Source: Ruminococcus sp.
Lineage (GTDB): Bacteria; Bacillota; Clostridia; Oscillospirales; Ruminococcaceae
Direction: 5' to 3'
Assembly: GCA_021770655.1 (NCBI GenBank)
Contig: JAETQO010000026.1
Location: 1 to 47,339, forward strand
DNA length: 47,339 nt
Part shown: positions 13,001-25,000 of the stretch, in pieces
How positions within the stretch are numbered: the stretch's first letter is position 1
How the letters are laid out: each line of letters begins with the position of its first letter
Position numbers and translations under genes: made by a program
Notes under the pieces: model-generated
The model's database searches: none
Seen by the model: only the letters and a program-made list of their open reading frames with translations
What the model was told of the DNA's origin: nothing

Positions 13001-16000
13001 TTCGCCCTGAGTTTCGGTATAATACTGTTCAACATCAGTGCCGTACATCTCGTTTTCAGACTTGCCGACGGTTTCGCTGATCGTAGTCCATGTTCTTACC
13101 AAAGGCTTCCTCTGGATAGCTCTTGTACCTGTTTCAGCGTAAATATTTTTTATATCGGCAGTGCTGTAAGAATTTTCGTTCTTATTATTAGTGGACTTGT
13201 TATTAGTGAACTTGCCCATAGGTTTATCATCGCTTACAACAACTTCCTTGTTCTGGATATTATATCCGTTTACAGAAGGTGTATTAGGCGACGCCGCACC
13301 GTAGATCAAAGAACCTAGCTGTAGCGTACCTGTAGAGTAGCAACACCACCAAACAGGATTCCACATATAATCCATGCCGTTATTCTGATTATGCTGTGTT
13401 CCTGTCTTAGTAGAACCGTCCCAATGATCGATGTCATAGATCTGATAATAATAATGGTTCTGGCTGTTTTTGGCAACATCAACATATGGAGCTGTAAGCA
13501 CTCTGTCGTACCAGTAACCTACCTCTGTATTGGTGAAGATTCGTGCAGGAATGGTTACTTTCGTGATGTAACCGAAATCGCTTCCTCTGTTGAACCACTT
13601 GTTGAGCGGATTTTTTACTGTGATCTTAACAACATAAGGAACATACTCCTTGGCAGTATAGAAATCGCTTTCCGAATCAGACATATCCGGATTCTGCTCC
13701 GGATCTCTCATTTTCTTAGGCGCAAAATACTTAGGATCCTTTGTATCGGGAGTCTGAATAAGTTCAACCTCTACTTTATCTGCGTCGATCGCGGCAAAAG
13801 AGTCCGTGTTGCTCAGTCCCGTATTTGTGAAAGCCTTAACGTCAATTGTTTTTCCGTCTTCGTTAAATACAGGCTTCATTCCATAAGCGAAAGTATAGAT
13901 AAAGGTTACGCCGTCCAGTCCCCAGTCGCCGTAGTTATAAGCTTTTAAGTTTACATTTATATTTTCACCGTATTCAAGTGCAACCGCGCCCGAACGGTCG
14001 GTAACACTGTCAACCGAATTGTAATATGAACCTTTTGCGTGACTCTGATTCCATGTACCGTGATATGCGTAATCAGGGTAATTAGGATTTATAGCCATGC
14101 TGGTATAATCGCCTGTTGTCGCCTCATACTGAATATTTCCGCTTGTGTCGCTACTTATAAATTCAGAGCTGGAAGCAAGCCAAGCCTTTTGCAGATGAAT
14201 GCGGGTCTCGCTCCATACAACAGGAACTTTAGGAACTTCAGGAACTTTAAGGTCTTTCCAATCCGCGTAATTGCTGTTGCGTTTGCCCATAGCAAGTTTA
14301 AACCAGTCTCTGTTATTACCGTTTGAAACGTATGTAACAGATGTCGGAAGTTTGTCAAGATCTTCTGGCTTGCTTATGGTCGAATTTGCGGTATACCTTA
14401 CATTAGCGGTTTTCTTTGCCGCGTCGTACTGCATATTATTTGCCGTACTTATATCTTCGTCTGCCAGTACTCCGTTCTGTCCGCCCAAAGCGGAATTTGT
14501 AGAATTAGAACCGGGAATGACAGTATAAGTTTGATCTAAGAATTCCCACATATCTACCTGAGTATTCTTCTCAGCGCTGAAACCTATATCGTGGATAAGG
14601 TAATCCATATCCATTAGAATGCCGCTGTTCTGTATCTGCTTGAAGTTACTCTGCGCATCTGCCGAACTTTGATATCCACCTTCAAGCATAGGATAAAGAT
14701 TTCCGTGTTCGTCTGAATTGTAATAATTATTTACCCTTGTCTGCCAGTATTCACCGACTCTTGGGAAATATGCAGGGTGCAGACCATCAGACTCAACTTC
14801 AGACGGTGTACCGTCATTTGAAAATGTCGACGCCGTAAATACCATAGGAAGATCATTCTGCCTTATTTTTGCATTATACCAGAATTCGATCCTTTCGCCC
14901 GGCATAAGGACAAATTTCTTATTTGGATCATCTTTATAGCGAAGTTTGACTTCATAGATTTTGAAGTTGATCGTATATACATTCTTAATATCTGTATTCA
15001 AGTCGTTGAACACTTTTTCTCTCACATTACCTGTTTTATAACCGTCGGTATAGGTCATCTTTCCGGCATAGTCATAATCTTCCTTCTCGGTAACGCCGAC
15101 AAGGTAAAGCTCCAGATCGTCATGAGGTTTTTCTTTGCCGTTTCTGTCAACCAGACGAACGCCGAATTCACCCAAGCTTGCGCCAGCCTTATACTTATCG
15201 TACAAAGTTTCGCTAAAATATTCTGGTATTTTGTCATAGAATACAGGGTCGATAAGTCTTCCCTCTTCGCCTGCCTGTTCACCCTTAGTATTTGTAACGG
15301 CAAGATTATTCTTCAGAGTAACCTTCTGCCAGATCTCATCATTCGGGCGGTATGCCTTCTTCTGAGCCCTTTCAATATTGTAAACCGCAGAAGCGCTTTC
15401 CTTTGAAGCAAATGTTTGAGTATGGAAAGACGCAATAGGATTTTCTCTGTAAACTTTCGGATTGATAACAGTTTTATCCTTGATGTTGACAATATGCTCG
15501 ACAGCCGTGTTTTCCTCAGCAACTTTACTGCCCTCGACCGTTACGGTAACTGCCTTTTTATCTTCGGAATGGATATGAGTATACTTATTGTCCGCTGTGA
15601 AGAACTGAGTATAGGTATCGTTCTTCGCACTTGTCGCATCGAAAATGTCCTGATACCTGCCGACGCCTGTAAGTTCAACATCATCAAGAGGCTGGCTAAC
15701 TTTGTTAGTAGACGAATACTGTGCATTGGTATCAAAGCCCTTAAGGTCATAGTACACCCACTTTACGCCTACTACGTTTGCAAGCTCCTCATTGGTCATC
15801 TTCGCAGTCGCATACTTGGATTTTTCCGGACTATTCGGATCATATTCATAGGACTTCCATTCAACTGCGATCTCGCCCTCATCATCAAGCTCAAATTCGA
15901 TGTTTTCATCGGAATTTGCCTTATTCTCCTTGGCAACTGCATAAAGTACCTCTACATGACCGAAGTTTTCATTTGGCTTAACTGTATAAGGCGCAGTCAA

Positions 16001-19000
16001 CTCAAAACCGCGGTAGAAGTTTTTGTCTCTTTTTTCAATAAATGAAACATTAACTTCGTATTCGTCACAGTAATGACCGGTTTCATTAGTAATTCCGCTG
16101 ATCGTAAGCTTAGAAGATTTTCCGTCATAGTTTTCTGCCTTATTATCCACGGAATATGACAGCTTAACAGGAGAAACAGACTGGAAAGTCAAATTATTTT
16201 TACCGACTGTTTTGTACTGCGTCTGTCCGTCCGCATCTCTGTAAGTAGAGCGATAGTAATATGTTACTCCCACTATATCACTGCTGTTTCTGTATGAACC
16301 GGAAGCGCTTGTGTACGAATCAGTATTATCGATATAATACTGAGGATATGTGTGACAAGGCGCAGACTGGAATGAAACAGTTGTGTTATCCGTTGTCTTT
16401 CCGTCAAAATTTCCGCCGTTGTCTGTAAGCTGAGTTATTACTCTTACATAGATTTTTTCACCGGGCATAATGCGGTCTTGGTCTTTCTTGCCGCTGCCCA
16501 GACTTACAGTAAGGGTATCGAATTTCGTTTCCTCAGCCTTATCGGCGCCGCCGACAGCCGCCAAAGCGTAGTCAACGCCCTGCTGCGCATTGATAGTATT
16601 CGTCCCATCGGAAAGCTTGGCAGTAATATCGCCCGCCAAAATATTCTCAGACGCTTTTTCCGAAACAGCAAGGATCTTTCCCTTGTCATTCTCGACTACC
16701 CATTTAACAATCCTCTGTCCTGCGGGAACATTAAATGTAATATCCGTATGCTCCACGGGAATAAGCGGCGAATCGTTAGCCGCCCCGGCAGTAAGCTTGT
16801 ATTCAACATAATCATTCGGCATTAAATGCAGATAATCTACAGCGATCCGTTCTGGTTGTGTCTTTGAATCAAGATCGTAGATATTATCTCTGGAAACATC
16901 GACAATAAGCTTGCCCAGCAGATTCTTTACGTTGTAATAGGCAGACTTAACGTTGCCCTTAGCCGTTCCGTCGGTATTTCTGTATTGAAAAATATTCGCA
17001 TTCGGATCGCATGATGTAAACGTTACGGAAAGCTTACCGTATACGTTAGTGGAAGGATATGCGTTAGGACTCTTGCCGACCGTAGGATTAGAGGTATAAT
17101 CCCAGGTATTTTTCTCAAAGTTTTCTTCTGTTCTGTCGGCAAACACACCGTCGTACATAAACGAATATCTGTCGTTTTTCTTAGTGGCAGAAAGATATTC
17201 ACCGTCGCCGAGAACAGTGTCTTTATTGGTTCTGTCGGGATTTACCGCACGCAGATTCAGTTCAAAGCTTGAAACAAAAGCTTTGAGATACGGTTTGTTA
17301 TTGGAAGTATTCGTATAAGAGGTTGTATAGTCAGAACCTAATTTCCTGATAATATCCTCAACATCTACGGTATAAACAGCTTCACCCTGTACGGACTCGG
17401 TTTTATTTACATAAACAACATAATTTCCGTCCTCGTCAAGACCGTTTTCACCCGTTCCCTTGACGACCTTAACAGGAACCTTCTTACCGTTCACATTGAG
17501 AGTGAGGCTGTCGATTCCAAACCATTTTTCGTCAATAAGGAAAGCAGGAATGTAAATATGACGCAGTCTGTAATTGGCGTCCATAGTATTTACGGTAGAC
17601 ACACTGTCTATCTTCGCAGCAGCGTCCTCGCCCTCGGCATTGTTTTTGTTCTGATTAAACACCTTTACTTTATACAAACCGTTTTCGGGCGTAATGTTAT
17701 CATAACTTCCGTTAGCTTTCTTCTGAACGAAATCGCAAATGCTCTGTGAGTTATTGTTATTCTCGGTAGTAATAGTATAACCGCCGCTGAAAGAAATAAG
17801 ATAACCCATTATTAAAGCTTTATCATTGTGAGTGTATATTGAAGTATTCGGATCGTAGTCGGTATAAGTATTGGTATAAGCCGTGTTTGTGCCGTCGGCA
17901 TCATCATCTTTCACATTAATTACATACGGCTTACCGTGCACCAATATATCCCATTTCTGTTCAGTGTGATAATCTGCCTTTGTCTTATTCTGTACTTCTT
18001 TGGAATAATCGGCAGTTCCCGGAAGATCATACATTGTCATTTCATAATTTGTGACATACGTATTTTCTTCCATAACGATCGTATATTTTCCGTCGGACGT
18101 ATCTACAGTAAAGCCTGCGTTATAATCGGGCTTGGTAACGGTAGAACCCTGACCATCGCCGGCTTTTTCGGAAACATTCACAAAAGCCTGCGGAATTTTT
18201 ATAAGCCCTACATAATTCTTGCTGGAAACTTCACGCTTGTTTACAACAGCGTCTTCGCCAATTGTGAAAACTTTTTTCTCGTCGTCAACGGTTACATTAT
18301 AAGCGTTGGTGTTCTGAATACAGCCGTCAACTGCGGAAATTTGCCTTACAACATAATCGCCGTTGCTGATGCCGCTGAATATAAAGAAACCGTCGCTGTC
18401 TGTTTTGACAGACATAAGCGGATTTGCATATTCGCTGTCCGATCTGTCGTAAAGACCAAATTCCACTCCCGCAAGAGGCGTTCCCTCATTATCCATAGCC
18501 TTACCCATGACAACAGCAGACTGATAGCCTTCACTATCCTCGTTATTATCTCCTTTTATCTTTATTTCGGGGTATGTGACCTTTGTATCAGCGTCAACAG
18601 GATTGTCAAATTTTACATTATATTGTTCTTTAGATTGTTTATAACCTTCGGCAGTACCTGTCTGCTTAACAAAATATTCTCCGTTCTTCACATTTTTAAA
18701 TATGAAGAATCCGTTATCATCAGTTGAAGCTGTCATGATCGGTGAAAGTGCGCTGTTCTTATCAAACAGACCCACGCTTACATTTTTCAGCGCTACGCCG
18801 TCACTGCCCGTGATCTTACCGATGATCGCAGGTTCGTCTGTTGATTCGATTTTCGGGAATTCCGATTCGCTGATATAGCTTGGAATAAGCTTAAGTTTAA
18901 TAACGTTATCAAGCGTAACGATATTATTATCTGACATTACTTCGGGAACTTCATAAGCAGTCTCATTCTTCTCATAGCCTGCCAATGCCTTAGTCTGCTT

Positions 19001-22000
19001 GACAGTATATTTTCCGCTTTGAACTCCGCTGAACTGTACAAAACCGTCCTTATCGGAAACGGCAGTATAAGACGCTTGCGTTTCACCGACCTCGAACAGA
19101 CCGAACTCGGCTCCGCTTATCGGCTTATCAAAATCAGAAACGATCTTGCACATTACAAAGGTCGGATCCTTTGTAGAATCAGGGTCGGGATAATCGATCT
19201 TTCCCTCATTTGGGTCATCGGTCTTAATATTTTTATCGTAATTGAAGTTTATAAACCAGTTTTCCTCTGTACCGTATAATTTCTTTAACTCAGATACAGG
19301 AATCTCAACCGTTTTCGCGGCTGAAAGGTTGGCATTCTTCTCACCCTTTGACTGAAGAGTAAGCTTGATCGTATCATCGTCATCAAAGTACTTGTAAATA
19401 TCTTTTTTGATCTCAAGTCCCGTTGTAAGGAAACCGTGATAATCATATGTTGCATCCGGATAAATAACAGGAAGCTTATCCGAAAGAACGACCTTATCGG
19501 AATATGAAAGCTTGTTTACCCAGTCGTACTGATCCGCACGGATTATCGGCGAAGCCATAGGCCAATGATAAGCATCGTTATCTGTTGTTGTTCTCGCCCA
19601 GTAATCTCCGACAGGAACATGAAGACGATAACCGCTGTCATTCTGATTCTCAGGCTTGATCTCATTAGGAGTTACATAGCCCCGACGATAAAAGCTTATA
19701 GCATAACTGTTGTCATTTGCAAAATGAGCAGATCTATTTTCATCAACATCAGGAGTTTCTCCAACGCCCTTGAGTACATTGTCCTTATCATTCAGAATGT
19801 GTACTCTGGTTTCGGAGTACAGATCTCTTGCAGTAGACTCGATAGGCGTGTTAGTCCAGTAGTAACCGTCATATGAGTTGTAATTTCTTGTCCAACTACG
19901 GTATCTATTCAAAAACGACCATTCAGACTTTTTGTTTGACGAACTACCCTTGTCGGTTCTTTCCTTACTTCTGCCGTTATTTCTGTTACCAACGGTAACC
20001 TCGGCGGAAGCTGTGGCAACCGCCTCACTCATTTTATAAAATCTTCCCGTAACCTCAAACATACCCTGCGTTGCGGAATCAGTCTGATCATACCATATAC
20101 CGTAATCGGGAGATGCGGCGGTCTCGCCGTCTTCCTGAGTTTGATTCTGGTTAATATCAATATTTACAACAACATTTTTTATGGGATTTTCGGGCGGATT
20201 TTTACCGTAATCCGACGGCTTTACATAATAGTACTTTTCGTCCTTGGAGAACAGTGTTTCAGACTTGCCGTCAACATTTATAAGATTTACCCTTGCAAAA
20301 TTCTCTCCGTTAAGCTGTTCTACAGCCTCATAACTGATATCTTTACCGTCAATCTTATATGTAGTTCCGTTTTTATAGGTAACGCTTATATAATTGATAT
20401 AGTCCTTCGCTCTTGGGTCGATCTTCAGATAATATGCGTCAAAACTGTCATAAGGCAGGTCTACGGAAAGATTTACCGTAGCCGCTGTATTTAACGATTC
20501 ATTATGAACATAAAGCATTTCCTGATGCTCCTGCGAATCATAAGAAGGATTTGCCTTGGGCAGTTCTTTACCGCTGTTATTATACTGTCTGAAATCTACA
20601 GCAAAGGAACCCATTGCCTTATAGCCTATTTCAAGCTCGGAGTTATCCGCATTTTCTCCCCACATAGCGGACTCTGAGAACAAGTAGCCGTTTCGACCGT
20701 ATACTCTTCCGTCGCTTTTATTAATGTTACCTTCCGGCTGTGCATAATTCTTTCTGATATGCTCGACTGCGCTGGAAGCCGCAGTATATTTTCCGCCTGC
20801 GGTAGTAGTCTTACCGTCGTTATAGAAAGACATAACAACAGTGTCAAAATACATCTTTGAAATGTATGCAGAGGTAATATCCTTGGCATTAACAATGTAC
20901 TTGTTTACGTCAAACTTCGCTGTGTTATATCCTTCGGATTCTCTGAAACAATCGAGATAGTTGTTAGTGTTTACAACCAGCGTATCGAATTTACCGAAAA
21001 TAGTATCGTCGTATCCGTAAAATTCGATATAACGCTTTTCGTTGTTTTCATCAGCATTTTCAACGATCTTGACCTGTTTGCCGTTCATCTCAACAGATGT
21101 AAGTGTTTTGATCCCGAAATTTTTAAGCAGCTGTTCATCCGTAAAGCTCAGCGACTTATCATCATCATACTCAAAAACAGTTTCCTCATTGCCCTTGAGA
21201 TAGAATCCGATAATTTTTCCGTCTTCTGTTTTAGGCAGTAAAACTGCTTTTTCAGCATCGGAATTACCCGAGTTTTTGCCGTTAAGTATAATATTATCCA
21301 CGGTCTTGAACTGATCGATCAGATCCTGATAGATCATAAGCTTAGTGGTATGGAATCCGGTTCCTGCCTCACCGTGCTTTTCATAAGGAACATCAGCGAT
21401 TATCTGAACATCGTCAAGGACAGAGATAGTATGGTTTCCGAATTCCGCACGGTACATAAAATCTCTGTCATAAGGTACGCCGGTGATAGTTTGATCCTTG
21501 TCGGTTGATATATCACTGCTCTGCGCTGTTTCCTTAACATTATTGTAGAAAATATGTGTATTTACGCTCAGATAAGGACGATCAACATGGAAAGTCGCAT
21601 TGCCTGATTTTTTCTGATCCTCCATAAGCTTATGCAACGGCGTAACAACGGTAGTTGCCTTCAAATCGTCAAACCAGTCGCTTTCTCCGTAAATACGCAC
21701 ATCAACAGCATTGCCTTTTTCTGAAGTCAAACTGCGCTCCATATCCTTATATACAATACGTATATTGGAGAGATATTCCATTTTGCCGTTAAGATCAACA
21801 GTAAAACTTCCGTCATCCTCTTTATAGGACTTCTCAAGCTCGTCTAAGGTAAGCGAAATCGTAGGCTCGTTTGCTCCAACCTCTTTTCCAAATTCATACA
21901 GTTCAATATGGTCAATAGCGCCCGATTCAGCATAATTTCCCGAAATTGTTACCTTGCTGCTCTTAAAGCCTTTGACAATTTCTTCATCATCTTTAGTTGT

Positions 22001-25000
22001 TTTTACACCTACGCTGTCAACACTTATATCAACATTTGCAGGTCCGACCTTTGAGATACTGTCATTCTCAATAACAAAGCTGTAAAACAGATCCTTAGCC
22101 TTATTGGGAACGGTAAGCTTATTTTGGCTTTCCTCTCCTCTGTTAGCCGTAGCCTCAACATTTATATTTGTTTCAGCAACAGACATAGTCGCCTCTGAAG
22201 TTGTCCTGGAAGCCTCATTGATACTTCCGACAACCTCGAAATAAACGGACGCTTTTAAACTGCCTATCCAGTCGGTATGTCCGTAAACATTAACATCAAG
22301 TTCATTGAGGTTGGAGGTATCCTTGTTTCCGTAAATCCTCGAAAAAACTATTCTTATTTTCTTTGCACGTTCGACACTATCAAGAATTGTAAGATAAACC
22401 TTTCCGTCCTCTGCTGTAAGCTCGTCAAGGGTAGCCGTATAATTCGGCTTGGCATTTGCAAGGTCAAGAGTATATGTATCATTATTCCAGTCGAAAATCT
22501 CTACTCTGTCAATAATAGCAGTAACTTCCTCGCCCTTGACATACTTGTCAAATTCGATCTTTCTGGCATCAAAGCCCTCCAGAACTTCCAGACCGTCAAC
22601 CGGGGGATTTCCTACGCTGTCAAGGGTAATATCCATAACAGACTGTGTTGCAGTGGACTGAGAATCATTTTTTAATGTGAATCTATACCAAGTATCATTC
22701 ACTTCGCTCTTATTGGGAACGGTGAGAGTAGGATATGTAACGATCTCATTTCCGTTTTTATCCTTTGTTCGTTTGATCTCAGCAGAATGCTTCTTGCCGT
22801 CGGCATCTATATAATGCACACTGCTGTCAATCACAGGAATGATTTTAGACACCTTAAGTATAGCCGTACCTGTTACAGACTGATCCTTTTCCGTCTGATC
22901 GTTGCCGTCAAAGCTGTAATCTGTAGAAAATACTGCCGTTGCCTCTATATCTGCTTCCGTAGTAGGCGTTCCGTTTATCTGAACGAAACAGTTGTCGTTT
23001 GATTTTTCATCTTCAAATGTAATGTGCGGTTTTACCGTGTTGAATTTCAGCTCAACATTAAGCAGATAGCTAAGCTTTAAATTCTTCCAGACAGAAGCCG
23101 GTATTACAAGGTTTCCGTCTTCAAGCACAGCTCCGCCCTTGGCAGTTATATTACCGTCCTTATCAACGGAATAATAATCGCCCAATGAAAGAGGCACTGT
23201 TTTATTGCCTTTTAAAATAACCGAATTGATCTCACTGTTTTTTAAAAGATTTTTGCTGAAGATCATTTTGGACGCAACAAGTCCGCCCTTGGAATATTGA
23301 TCATCAGGATATAGATTTCCGATGGTCATATTTGCAGGGGTTATCTCTGAATTGCTGTCGTTACTGATAACAAACCTAACTGCCGCTGTATCGTCGTTGA
23401 GCGATACCGACTGCTCTTTTCCCATATCTGTCCGCTTATAAATCGGGTCGTAAAATACGCCCAGCGGCGTAACGGCAGGGTTAGCCTTTTCGGTTTCGAT
23501 AACAGCACTGTCGGCAATAGTTCTGTGTTCAGCCTGATAATGCTCTTTATTATCAGAAGTTGCCGGTACAAAATATTTGAAATCATAAGTGGTAGTTATA
23601 TTATTCTCATAAGTCCAGAGATAGGGGAATTTTCCTTTCATGGTGATCAGACCGTTGAAAGTCTTGTAACGGTTGATCCTCTCCTTGAAAACGAATCTGA
23701 CTTCGTTGTTAAAGGTTAGTCCGTCCTGCTTTTCCAGAGCACTGCCGATCTTCAATTTCCATGTTTTAGAGCCTTCCTGATAGCCGGCTTCACCCTCTTC
23801 TTCCGCAGTAGTATTGGAAGAAAGCTCCACATTAAGCCCCAGTTCTTTTGCTGTTTTATAAACAGTTTTGCCCTCTGAATCTGTAAAACCAAATTCTATA
23901 AACTCGTTTATATCGCCGTCATTGACCTTAAACCAATCGGATAGCTGAATGTCCTTAAACTGCTTGCTGTTATCAAGTCTTACATCGATTTCCTGCAAGC
24001 CGAAATACTCAGGTACTTTATCGGTAGTGATTGCATTGAATACAGGAACGTTTCCAACGCTGTTAAAACCGTCGATATAGTATTCGTTTACAGTACCGAT
24101 CCCGGTAGTCTTGCTTTTGATTATGTTCTCTTCGCTGTCCTTAGCAACATATTTACGATGCTGAAAAAGGGCATCTCTGTCTGCACGCGTAAACTCGCTG
24201 ACATTAGTAGCCTCCTTACTCCAATGGATACTGCTGCTGCCGCCGAAAATAGCCGTAGATATTATCTTGGTTTCATTCTTATAACCCGTCGAACCGTTAA
24301 AATTGTTCGGATACGGTATAGCAACCATATATGTTCGTTCGCTGTAATATTTTTTACCGTCTGTTGAACTGCTGTTAAGACTTTCAGCCGCCTTGGGATT
24401 ATACAGAATATGAGAACCGTCCTTAGACTCATCGCATACGATTATAAGTCCTGAACCTGCATAACCGTAAGACATAAGAGGAGCGTCTATATTGCTGAAG
24501 GTCTCCAGATCCCACTCGTCTTTCCAATTCTCCTTATCGGTAACATCATAAATAAGCACTCCGCCCTCGTTAGGCTTACCGATAAAGTCGTTCTTTTCAT
24601 AAATACCTTCGCTTATATCATCATTTTTTTCCGCAGTGCCGTCCTTATATATCCACTGCATTATATCCTTATCGGCAACAGATCTCATGCCCGAAGAATC
24701 ATGCTGCGCCCTTACGCTCATCTGAAAATTATCAATAACGCTTTTTTCATCTTCGGAAGTATTCCTTATTTTGAGTTCGTACACCATATAGTTGTACTTA
24801 TCCCACATAACGGAATTTACTTTTTCAGTGCTGTCGTCCTTAAGCTTAACATTGGGAACGTTGACTATAGACGTCTCCCATTTCAAGTTAGAATTGACAA
24901 ACGTCAAACGCCTTGCACTCTTACTTTTTTCGTCGTCCGCATTTTTATCAGTTGACCACTTTGCCGATACTGTATTTCCTTCCTTATCATAATACTGAGA

